From positions 1-22,526 of the forward strand of contig JAHJQQ010000055.1 of the NCBI GenBank assembly GCA_018819175.1: a stretch of 22,526 bases of DNA. The letters are read 5' to 3'. The notes beneath the pieces were generated by a model, which was given only the letters and a program-made list of their open reading frames with translations, had not been told where the DNA came from and did not search any database. The translations under genes and the position numbers were made by a program. This document shows positions 7,314 through 15,082 of this stretch, piece after piece; position 1 is the first letter of the stretch, and each line of letters begins with the position of its first letter. This stretch comes from Gammaproteobacteria bacterium (GTDB taxonomy: Bacteria; Pseudomonadota; Gammaproteobacteria; Thiohalobacterales; Thiohalobacteraceae).

Positions 7314-7333
7314 ATTCCGGCATATGCCGGAAT
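7314..7333. repeat. 20-bp perfect palindrome (ATTCCGG type)
   Basis: ATTCCGG, then CATATG, then CCGGAAT, a perfect palindrome followed by GACGG. It lies in the leader region of the mscS-type gene on the minus strand, about 60 bases upstream of its ATG. It resembles dispersed TTCCGG repeats of proteobacteria but could also act as a protein-binding site. Confidence 0.5.
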
Positions 7334-7346
7334 GACGGTCAAGTAA

Positions 7347-7493
7347 ATTATTGATCATTACCCATTGGGATGACACAAACGCCCCTCTCCCTAACCCTCT
7401 CCCCGTAAGCGGGGAGAGGGTTAGGGAGAGGGTGGCGAAGTTCTTAAATCGAGCATATCTATGTCATGCCATCATGTAATGCTCAATAATCAG
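7347..7493. repeat. MITE-like inverted-repeat element, copy B (complete)
   Basis: Only complete copy in the window, about 145 bp. The left end ATTATTGATCATTAC and the right end (read in reverse) ATTATTGAGCATTAC match at 14 of 15 positions. With one gap the imperfect match extends to about 32 bp, through ATGACA on both sides. The centre is one long hairpin, CCCTCTCCCTAACCCTCTCC paired with its complement around CCGTAAGCGG. The tail after GGTGGCGAAG is identical to copy A. There is no ORF. The right end coincides with the tamB stop codon. Confidence 0.88.
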
Positions 7494-10400
7494 CGCTCAA
7501 TCGTATAGAGAATATCACCGCCTGTCGCGGTGCCGGTTTCGGTCTGCACGGAGAGGTGCTTGGTCAGGTTGTAACGCATCTGAAAACGATTGGCGGCGTC
7601 CAGCAAACCGACGCTGTAATTCACATACACGCGCGGTGAGAGATATTTACCAATGGTCAGCGCGGCACTGTCCAAATCATCACCGCCCCCGACCGAGACC
7701 TCATCCAGTCCAAAGGTGTTGCCGATGCTCTGGGCCAACTGGTTGCCGCCTTTCAAGCCTACTGACGAGGCGGCCTTGAACAACATCTCGCCTTCACTAC
7801 CGGAGGCGTTGGCGACCGGGCGCCCCAACAGCAGATACGACAGCATATCGGCCTGCGGCATACTCGGCTGGGAATACAGCTCGGCGATCGGGGTCTGGGC
7901 CGTACCCAGCACGCGCACGCCGGCTGTCACATCGCCGGTTTTGCGGACCGCACGCACATCCAGCGCCGGATTGTCCAACGGGCTGTCGCGATACAGTACG
8001 CGTCCCTGCTCGATCTTCAATTCCTGACCATAGGCCTTATACAAACCATCCTTCACAGCCAGCTCGCCGCGCGCCAAGGGCACGCGCTTGGGCAGATCAG
8101 TGACATCCAAGGCTCCCGTCAAACGGCCGTTGAGACCAAAGCCATTGAACTGAACCTTATCACCCAGACTCACTGTGATCCGATTACTCACCTGCCAGCC
8201 AGGCGGTGGTTCCTCGCCTTGCGATACCAGCACCACATCTTTTGACGGCGTGACCGCACCCGACAGATCGCGCGGCTCGATGCGCGCCTCGGGGATATGC
8301 ACAGTACCGGTCACAGCAGCGGTCCGAGGACCGATTTTGCAGGTCAGATCCGGCGTCACCAGCACCCGCGCCTCCGGAAGATTCACCGCCTCGAAATCGG
8401 TACCACCGACATGGAACTCGGCGGCAAGGTCATCACTGCCAAGCTGTGTCAGCCAGCCATCCAGCTGCAAGGAACCTGGACCTGAACGGGCGCTGCTCTG
8501 CAGGCGCAGCTTCCCATCGAGCGGATCGCCGGACAGTGTCAGTTGCCAGTCTTCCAATTGCACACCCGCCGGGCCGATGAAACCACGACCCTCGGACAAA
8601 CGCAGCTCGCCGCGCAGGGCCGGATCGGCCAAAGTGCCAGTGAGCGCAGCATCCAACTGCACAACACCGGACATACCCTCGACGGATTCCAGCATCGCGT
8701 TCAGCAGCTCGAAATCGCGTATCTCACCCCGCAGCTGCCCCTGCAGCCGCTGCGACGCAGGCGCTACACCTGGCTGATAACCGGGCAGCTCAGCCTGCAA
8801 AGACAGTTGATCCGCACCGCTCAAGCGCAATTGCATAGTGGCGCGTAAACCCTTCGCATCCAGATGCAACTCACCCTTGGCGCCACCAAACGCCGTCTCT
8901 GCCGCACGCTCTGCATCGTTCCAGGTCAGCGTGCCGGGTGACAGTTGTAATTGTGCTTCAGCGCGTGCGATACCTTGCGTCGGCAAGTGCGCATCAAGTT
9001 GCGCTGTCGCTGCCGAGCCATCAATCTTCACATCGGGCGGGAGATACTTCTGCAAATGAGTCAATGGCAGATCGGCAAGCTCCATCTGCAGATGCCGTTC
9101 CGCCGCCGTGTAATCCAGCTGTGCGCACAGCTTGGCCGACTGCTGCTGCCAGCAGGTTTTATCAATCGCACCCTGGTCAGCGGCAAGTCGCAGAGCTGTG
9201 GGCTTCTGCAATGACCAGGCTCCGAGTTCGGGTATGTGCCAATCGCCCTGCGTCACTCGACCGCGCCATTGCGTGCCATCCCAACCGCCTTGTGCCGCCA
9301 GTTGTAATTGATGCGCGGATCCGAGCGCCTTCAATGACAATGCATGCCGTTCCAAGGGCCCGCTCAGATCCAGCTCCAGGCTGTCGAATCTTCTGGCACC
9401 TAACTGCAGTGCTTTACCGCGCCCCTTGAGCATCAGCTCAGCACCGGGGTGCAGGCTCAGATCGGCATCCAACTGTAACGCGGCAAGCCGCGTGTCGCCG
9501 GCGGCAAAATCCTGCACGGCCGCCTGCGCCTGTACCCGCGGCTGGGCACGCGCGCCACTGACAGTGCCACTGGCATCGACTGAACCTGCCAGATGTGGAA
9601 GCAACTGCGCGAAATACGGCGCCCGCAATGTCCAGTTGAGATCCCACTGCTCCGCAACGCTGCCATTCGCGGCGAATTGCGCATCGCCCGATTGCAGCTG
9701 CACAGACTCGATCTGCGTCTGACCATTTTTTTGCGTGACTGTGCCCGCACCGCTGACTGGATAGCTACGCAAAACGCCATTCAGCTGTGCGATGCGCGCC
9801 GCGAATGCAAGTCCCTGCGGGCTGTCGCTGCCGGTACTCTGAATTTGTGCAGACAATTTGCCGGGCCAGGCGGGCCAGTGCTGGCCGGGGTTGATGTCGG
9901 CAGCATCGAGCTGCAGATCCCATTGCAGTTGCGGCGTCCAGGCCAACCGCCCCTGCGCATTCACCACGCCTTCCAGTGTGCGCAGCTCCAGGCCATCGAG
10001 CTGCAGATCCTGTTGACTGCCTTGTCCAGCAGCCTGAACATCCCCCGCCGGAAACGCTTGACCTTCCAGTCGCGCGGCAAGTTTGACCTGGTAATCCTGC
10101 ACAGTACCGCTTAATAGCAACTCACCTTCAGGTATCTGTACCTGCGACACACCGATCAGTGGCCAGCTGAATGCCTTCGCCGCCAGGCGTGCGCTGAAGC
10201 GCTGCGACTCAGCAACCCAGTTACCGGTCAAGCGTAAATGGCTGTTGCCCTGTTGCAGCAACAATGGCTGCACCTGCAGACTGCCATCGTCACCGGTTGC
10301 CAGCGTCAGTTCGCTGTGGAGCGGATAGAGTTCCTGCGCCGCCCAATCGGTCTGCAGGTCAGCGTTGAGTTCCGTGCCCGAGAGTGAACCACTGCCGCGC

Positions 10401-11227
10401 AGCGTGCCTCCAATCCGCTGTGCCGGCCAGGCTTTGTTGATCTCGGTGAGTAAAGTGACCGGTGCGTTCAACTCCAACGCCCAGTGCAATTCGGTAAAGG
10501 GTTTCTGAATCTCGATGCGCGCCTCGGCTGCCAGTGGCGCGCTGAACTGCTGGGTCAGCACGGCCTCATCCCAGGTACCGTTGAGCTGGCCGGTAGCGCG
10601 GATGGGCGCATACCCCGTTGGCTGCAGCGACCAGTCCAGCGTGAGATCGGTTGCCATCTGCCGGCCGAGCCCCAAACGCCCCTGCACAGCAACCTTAAGC
10701 TGTGGCATATCGAGTTGCAGCTGTTCGATATCCAACCATTCCAAGCCGCTACTGGTGCTGGCTGTCAGCGCATTGATTACCACTGGCTCGTCCGTGCCGC
10801 TGCGAATGCGCAGATTTTTTACCGTAAGATCGCGCACGACCAGTTCCAGCGGCAGTCGCCAGCCGGGTTCGATGGGCGTTGCTTCCACCTGGTCCGGCTT
10901 GCTGGGCAGGTCTATGTCCAGATCGTCGAGATGCAGTCGATGAATACTGAGACGACGTGCCAGCAATCGTCCTGGAGACCAATCGAAATCGAGGCGCGCC
11001 AGACGATAATGTCCAGCGACATCCTGATACTCAATGCCATCGAGTTGCAGCGGGCCGATCAAACGCCCGGTAGCCTGCTGCCAACTCAGCGTACCCGGCG
11101 CCGCGCGCTGCGCCAGCTGCAAGGCGATGCGTAAACCGGATTCGGTAAACAACATTGCCGAAATTGCCGCAGTCAGACTGAGCGTCAATATAGCCACGCC
11201 AAGCAAAACCCAGCTACGCCGCCTCAT
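7490..11227 (-). CDS. tamB: Translocation and assembly module subunit TamB
   Basis: A 1245-residue inner-membrane-anchored periplasmic protein of the AsmA-like/DUF490 group. It spans the periplasm and works with TamA in outer-membrane protein assembly and phospholipid transport. Visible features are an N-terminal basic stretch plus one membrane anchor (about residues 5-27, RRRSWVLLGVAILTLSLTAA), a very long repetitive beta-rich middle with alternating hydrophobic residues, and the conserved C-terminal TamB domain (SYLLLGRPVA, LAQSIGNTFGLDEVSVGGG, LSPRVYVNYSVGLLDA). The length is close to E. coli TamB (about 1259). The start overlaps the tamA stop as ATGA (11224-11227), so translation is probably coupled. 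The stop codon falls at the boundary of element copy B. Confidence 0.96.
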   Translation of the reverse strand: MRRRSWVLLGVAILTLSLTAAISAMLFTESGLRIALQLAQRAAPGTLSWQQATGRLIGPLQLDGIEYQDVAGHYRLARLDFDWSPGRLLARRLSIHRLHLDDLDIDLPSKPDQVEATPIEPGWRLPLELVVRDLTVKNLRIRSGTDEPVVINALTASTSSGLEWLDIEQLQLDMPQLKVAVQGRLGLGRQMATDLTLDWSLQPTGYAPIRATGQLNGTWDEAVLTQQFSAPLAAEARIEIQKPFTELHWALELNAPVTLLTEINKAWPAQRIGGTLRGSGSLSGTELNADLQTDWAAQELYPLHSELTLATGDDGSLQVQPLLLQQGNSHLRLTGNWVAESQRFSARLAAKAFSWPLIGVSQVQIPEGELLLSGTVQDYQVKLAARLEGQAFPAGDVQAAGQGSQQDLQLDGLELRTLEGVVNAQGRLAWTPQLQWDLQLDAADINPGQHWPAWPGKLSAQIQSTGSDSPQGLAFAARIAQLNGVLRSYPVSGAGTVTQKNGQTQIESVQLQSGDAQFAANGSVAEQWDLNWTLRAPYFAQLLPHLAGSVDASGTVSGARAQPRVQAQAAVQDFAAGDTRLAALQLDADLSLHPGAELMLKGRGKALQLGARRFDSLELDLSGPLERHALSLKALGSAHQLQLAAQGGWDGTQWRGRVTQGDWHIPELGAWSLQKPTALRLAADQGAIDKTCWQQQSAKLCAQLDYTAAERHLQMELADLPLTHLQKYLPPDVKIDGSAATAQLDAHLPTQGIARAEAQLQLSPGTLTWNDAERAAETAFGGAKGELHLDAKGLRATMQLRLSGADQLSLQAELPGYQPGVAPASQRLQGQLRGEIRDFELLNAMLESVEGMSGVVQLDAALTGTLADPALRGELRLSEGRGFIGPAGVQLEDWQLTLSGDPLDGKLRLQSSARSGPGSLQLDGWLTQLGSDDLAAEFHVGGTDFEAVNLPEARVLVTPDLTCKIGPRTAAVTGTVHIPEARIEPRDLSGAVTPSKDVVLVSQGEEPPPGWQVSNRITVSLGDKVQFNGFGLNGRLTGALDVTDLPKRVPLARGELAVKDGLYKAYGQELKIEQGRVLYRDSPLDNPALDVRAVRKTGDVTAGVRVLGTAQTPIAELYSQPSMPQADMLSYLLLGRPVANASGSEGEMLFKAASSVGLKGGNQLAQSIGNTFGLDEVSVGGGDDLDSAALTIGKYLSPRVYVNYSVGLLDAANRFQMRYNLTKHLSVQTETGTATGGDILYTIER

Positions 11228-12975
11228 AGATCCGGACCCAGCGTAAAGTGCAGGCGTAGCCCGTTGTCTTCACTGACAGCCGAGGCGACATCGACACGCA
11301 CCATGCCAATCGGTGATTGCCAACGCAGACCTATACCCACGCCGGTCTCAAGACCGTCATGAACACTGTTGAAGGCATTACCGGTATCCGCAAAGACCGC
11401 CACGCCCCAATTGCCGACAATGCGGTGCTCATATTCCAGGCTGCCGAACACCAGATGTTTGCCACCGATCACCTCGCCCGAGGCATCGCGCGGACCCAGC
11501 TCTTCGAAATCGTAACCGCGCACACTCTGATCACCGCCGGCAAAATAACGCAGCGATGCCGGCAGCTCCTCGAAATCATCGGTCCAGGTAGTCCCGCCTT
11601 CCGCGCGCGCAATCCAACGGCCGTTACGTCCCACTGAACGAATAAGCTTGGCCTTGATGGCGGCCTGGGTAAAACTGGTATCGGACAACAGCGGTTGCGC
11701 CGCGCCGCGCAGATCGAACTGCAATGAATGGCCGTGTTTGGTGATGAGGCGATTTTCCGCCCAGACGCGTGAATAACTGATGCCGGGAATCAGCAGATTG
11801 GTGGTCTCATCCGTCAGACCGACTTGATAATTCTCATGCTGATAGCTGAGCGTCAGCGCCTCGCGCCATCCACCACGCGCCACGGTACGCCCGACCCCGA
11901 ATTTATACAGGCTGCTGTCGACGGTATCGCTCTGTTCATCGAGGGTCGCTGCCGTGACCTCCAATCGATCGCTGCGCGGATTGGCCAGTGGCATGCTGTA
12001 GCTGGCGGTCAGGGACTGCAGTATTTCAGATACGCGGATTTCCGCATTCATGCGATGTCCGGCTTTATTGATCCGCCGATGCTCCCAGCCCAGCAACCCA
12101 CGCGCACCCGTATCGGTACCAAAACCCACGCCGGCGGAGTACTGATGACGTTTGCGCGGTTCCAGCACAACCTGCACCGGCACTTGATAATCCTGCGCCT
12201 GTTCGCGCTGCGACTGCACGTCGACCTTATCGAAATAGCCGCTATCCTCCAGCGACCGCTGCAGATCCAACAAACGCCGGCTGGAATAAGGATCGCCCGA
12301 TTCAAACGTCACATAGCGCTGCAGCAATTCGTCGTTCAAGCCGGAATAGCTGAAACTCACCGCGCCAAAACTGTACAGCGGCCCGGTATCCAGATGCAGT
12401 TTCACCTCTGCGCTGTGCAACGGCGGATCGATACGCAAGACATGCTGGCTGTATGTGGCATCGAGGTAACCGCGTTCCAGCGCCAACTTCTGCAGCTTCT
12501 TCTTGGTAGCCTCGTAAAGACTGTGCTTCGCGGGCTCACCCAGCTTGAGTTCAAGATTATCCAGGGCCTTGCGTAATTCGGTGTCTTGTTCGCCGGCGCC
12601 GCTGATCTGCACATCGATGGCAGTAAAGCGCACCGGCTCACCCAGGCTGATCCGATACCGCACCCTCCAACCATCAGTCTCCTTCTGAAGATCGCTGTCG
12701 ATTTCCACCTGGTAATAGCCGAACGGTTCCAGCGCCTGGCGAATTTCCCTGAGCCCGCGCTGGTAATAACGGCGTACATGCCCTTCACTCAGATCCTTCG
12801 CCTCGCGTTCGCGCTGCACGGTCAGTAGTGCCAGCACATTTTCGCGCAAGGCATCGTCCACACCCTCTACTTCAACCCGTAAACCGGCCAGGGCCGCAGA
12901 ACTGACGGAGAGCGCCACCGCAGCGAATAGCAGCGTCGGAAGAATCAATGAGATGGGTGAATAGCACGATTTCAT
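11224..12975 (-). CDS. tamA: Translocation and assembly module subunit TamA (Omp85 family)
   Basis: Outer-membrane Omp85 protein of 583 residues. It has a signal peptide (about 1-30, ending SSAALA), three POTRA domains (about 31-275, with GYYQVEID, GYLDATYS and SGYFDKVDV typical of POTRA strands) and a C-terminal 16-strand barrel starting with HQYSAGVGFGTDTG. The diagnostic L6 loop motif VRGYDF is at 485-490 and the protein ends FTLGPDL, as TamA proteins do. It is the first gene of a tamA-tamB operon, overlapping tamB by four bases, and is divergent from trmB with 113 bases between the starts. No strong Shine-Dalgarno precedes the ATG. Confidence 0.96.
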   Translation of the reverse strand: MKSCYSPISLILPTLLFAAVALSVSSAALAGLRVEVEGVDDALRENVLALLTVQREREAKDLSEGHVRRYYQRGLREIRQALEPFGYYQVEIDSDLQKETDGWRVRYRISLGEPVRFTAIDVQISGAGEQDTELRKALDNLELKLGEPAKHSLYEATKKKLQKLALERGYLDATYSQHVLRIDPPLHSAEVKLHLDTGPLYSFGAVSFSYSGLNDELLQRYVTFESGDPYSSRRLLDLQRSLEDSGYFDKVDVQSQREQAQDYQVPVQVVLEPRKRHQYSAGVGFGTDTGARGLLGWEHRRINKAGHRMNAEIRVSEILQSLTASYSMPLANPRSDRLEVTAATLDEQSDTVDSSLYKFGVGRTVARGGWREALTLSYQHENYQVGLTDETTNLLIPGISYSRVWAENRLITKHGHSLQFDLRGAAQPLLSDTSFTQAAIKAKLIRSVGRNGRWIARAEGGTTWTDDFEELPASLRYFAGGDQSVRGYDFEELGPRDASGEVIGGKHLVFGSLEYEHRIVGNWGVAVFADTGNAFNSVHDGLETGVGIGLRWQSPIGMVRVDVASAVSEDNGLRLHFTLGPDL

Positions 12976-13088
12976 GGTGGTTAAAGAAGGGTACAGCGAT
13001 CAGAAGCTCGCACAGTGGGATGAAAAACGTCTGCGGCCTGACTCGACAGCCATTACAATACGTGGGTCCAGCATACCACTGCAAGCCG

Positions 13089-13790
13089 ATGCGAAACCCA
13101 ACCATGCCATCCAGCGAAGAAAAACACCGCCATGTACGCTCCTTTGTGCGCCGCGAAGGCCGTATCACCCAATCGCAACAGCGCGCATTGAGTGAGCTGC
13201 TGCCACGTTATGGCCTCGCACTCGATGGGATACTGGATCTTGATGCAATCTTCGGCCGCAGCGCACCGCGCACATTGGAGATCGGCTTCGGCAACGGCGC
13301 CAGCCTGGCAACCATGGCGGCGCAGGCACCCGAGCAGGATTTTCTCGGCATCGAAGTGCACCGTCCGGGCGTGGGCCATCTGTTGCAGGACATCGAACGC
13401 CAGGCATTGAGTAACCTGCGCGTGATCTGTGCCGATGCCGTGGAAGTCCTGCAACAGCATATACCTCCCAGCAGCCTGGATCGCGTCCTGCTGTTCTTCC
13501 CTGATCCCTGGCCGAAGAAGCGCCACCACAAGCGACGTATTTTACAGGCATCGTTCGTGGAGCTGATCCGCGAACGTCTTAAACCCGGAGGACATTTTCA
13601 CATGGCCACCGATTGGCAGGAATATGCCGAGCAGATGCTTGAGGTGATGGACAATAGCGCGGGTTTCACTAACAGCGCGGGACGCGGCCAGTATGCCGTG
13701 AAACCGGATTACCGACCGGAGACCAAATTCGAGCGCCGCGGCTTGAAGCTTGGCCACGGGGTGTGGGATCTGGTGTTTGTGCGGGACTAG
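13089..13790 (+). CDS. trmB: tRNA (guanine-N7-)-methyltransferase TrmB
   Basis: Makes m7G46 in the tRNA variable loop using S-adenosylmethionine. The 233-residue form has a short basic N-terminus with VRSFVRREGRIT, the SAM-binding loop LEIGFGNGAS, the family signature LLFFPDPWPKKRHHKRRIL, then GGHFHMATDWQEYAEQML and the C-terminal PETKFERRG. The start is uncertain: ATG 13089 and ATG 13104 both lack a clear ribosome-binding site. The open frame reaches 12948, but that part overlaps tamA and looks non-coding. A possible -10 box TACAAT lies at 13054-13059. In pseudomonads trmB commonly follows thiG; here it is about 8.6 kb away. Its stop is followed immediately by a tandem repeat. Confidence 0.94.
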   Translation: MRNPTMPSSEEKHRHVRSFVRREGRITQSQQRALSELLPRYGLALDGILDLDAIFGRSAPRTLEIGFGNGASLATMAAQAPEQDFLGIEVHRPGVGHLLQDIERQALSNLRVICADAVEVLQQHIPPSSLDRVLLFFPDPWPKKRHHKRRILQASFVELIRERLKPGGHFHMATDWQEYAEQMLEVMDNSAGFTNSAGRGQYAVKPDYRPETKFERRGLKLGHGVWDLVFVRD

Positions 13791-13791
13791 G

Positions 13792-13861
13792 GGCAAGAGG
13801 CAAGAGGCAAGAGGCAAGAGGCAAGAGGCAAGAGGCAAGAGGCAAGAGGCAAGAGGCAAGA
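13792..13861. repeat. Tandem repeat, 10 x 7 bp (GGCAAGA)
   Basis: Ten exact head-to-tail copies of GGCAAGA, beginning two bases after the trmB stop codon. The array is perfect, has no spacers, and is strongly strand-asymmetric (purine-rich on the plus strand). It is not a CRISPR. Open frames through it are just repeat translations. Confidence 0.97.
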
Positions 13862-13977
13862 AAGAAGTGTCGCCGTTTCACGCTTAGTGTCAACGCCCTG
13901 AATCCTCATTACTGCATCCTTGATCCTGACCTTACGCGGCTCACGCTGCTCACCACACCTAGAAAGAATTGATTCCT

Positions 13978-14064
13978 GTAGGGCGCAATAGCGTAGCGTA
14001 TTGCGCCGAATGTTTACCCGTATACAAACATGCGGCGAAATTCACCCCATTCATTACGCCCTAC
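13978..14064. repeat. GTAGGGCG palindromic element, copy 3
   Basis: An 87-bp unit with ends GTAGGGCGCAATAG and CATTACGCCCTAC. Its left half folds as GGCGCAATA/TATTGCGCC and continues CGAATG, as in the copies at 1284-1364 and 3542-3627. It lies in the 411-base gene-free stretch between trmB and the DUF2202 gene. Apart from this element and the tandem repeat, I see nothing in that stretch. Confidence 0.75.
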
Positions 14065-14201
14065 ATCCTGAATGCTGACCAATATCAACCCAATCTGCTT
14101 GTCATATTTTTGTCTCGCAGAGAACGCGAACCCCTTCACACTTCCGACTTACAGACTTGGCTAGTGTCGCCTCTCCCGTAACTGGCATGAGGTGATTTGC
14201 C

Positions 14202-14846
14202 ATGCAACACCATTCCACCACCCCACTGGCTACCTTGATCTGCGCGGTCTTGCTGGGCATGTGCAGCAGCACCAGCGTCAGCGCTGGCGCTGCGCGGAAC
14301 ACAGCCGCGCCTGAACTCGATGCGACCGAGGCGGCTGGCCTGACATTCATGCGCGAAGAAGAAAAACTCGCTCGCGATGTGTATCAGAATTTCTATCCGC
14401 TCTGGAATAACACACTGTTCGACAATATCAGTCAGTCAGAACAACAGCACTTCGATGCCATTGGCGGACTCCTGGATCGCTATCGGCTGGATGATCCGGC
14501 GCGGATGGATCTGCCTGGCGTGTTCCAGAATCCGGAATTACAGGCACTCTATGATCAACTGATCAATCAGGGCGCAGCTTCAACCTTGGCGGCTTTGCAG
14601 GCCGGCGCGCTGATCGAAGAAACAGACATAGAGGATATCGCTAAAGCGATTATGGAAACCGATCAGCCGGATATCCTGCGGGTTTATGAAAACCTGTTAC
14701 GCGGTTCACGCAATCATCTGCGTGCCTTTGTCGCCGCCATAGAGGCCAGCGGGATCCCCTACACTGCACAGGTGCTGACACAAGAGCAGGTGGATGCGAT
14801 TATCGATTCGCCGATGGAACGCGGGCACGGCACAACCGGCCGATAA
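14202..14846 (+). CDS. DUF2202 ferritin-like domain protein, exported
   Basis: A 214-residue protein with an N-terminal signal peptide (about 1-28, hydrophobic core LATLICAVLLGM, probable cut after VSA) and a DUF2202 ferritin-like four-helix domain. Carboxylate and histidine positions typical of the family are present: MREEEKLARDVY (50-61), SEQQHFDAI (79-87, with an ExxH pair Glu80/His83), LIEETDIED (137-145) and YENLLRGSRNHLRAF (162-176). The spacing suggests a di-metal site in a periplasmic protein, but no enzymatic role is established. GAGGTG lies ten bases before the ATG. It is a monocistronic gene between repeat-rich gaps, with no functional partner nearby. Confidence 0.87.
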   Translation: MQHHSTTPLATLICAVLLGMCSSTSVSAGAARNTAAPELDATEAAGLTFMREEEKLARDVYQNFYPLWNNTLFDNISQSEQQHFDAIGGLLDRYRLDDPARMDLPGVFQNPELQALYDQLINQGAASTLAALQAGALIEETDIEDIAKAIMETDQPDILRVYENLLRGSRNHLRAFVAAIEASGIPYTAQVLTQEQVDAIIDSPMERGHGTTGR

Positions 14847-14884
14847 ACACTGAAGGAAGCTCTGATTAATCCTACTAAACCGCA

Positions 14885-15034
14885 TTAGCCACGGAATCAC
14901 ACGGAAAACACCGACAAATTATAAGCTTCACGCCGGCACCGCTATCACCCGAAAAGCGGTGAATAGTCGCTCCAGGAATGAACTGTGTTTCAGTGTCTTC
15001 CGTGTGTTTCCGTGGCTGACATAATTTTTTTAGG
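14885..15034. repeat. Inverted pair of CCACGGAA-type repeats
   Basis: The left unit 14885-14911 reads TTAGCCACGGAATCACACGG. The right unit 14989-15034, read in reverse, gives TCAGCCACGGAAACACACGG. They face each other across about 77 bases. The right unit is nearly identical to 141-185 at the other end of the window, including its T-rich tail ending TTAGG. They lie between the convergent ends of the DUF2202 gene and the HPPD-like gene. Confidence 0.72.
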
Positions 15035-15082
15035 TGAATCGGTCAATGTGCGCCGCGCAATGACGGATACATCAGAGCGTCA

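Noticed and set aside
11824..12576. Plus-strand open frame of 250 codons opposite tamA
   Set aside because: Antisense shadow of a well-supported tamA; no family features.
12948..13088. 47-residue N-terminal extension of TrmB
   Set aside because: It overlaps the tamA start on the other strand and the residues do not resemble TrmB; family length fits the downstream ATGs.
13792..13861. CRISPR array
   Set aside because: Units are 7 bp and contiguous, with no spacers.
13763..13972. Open frame reading through the tandem repeat
   Set aside because: Simple translation of the 7-bp array overlapping the end of trmB; no start signal.
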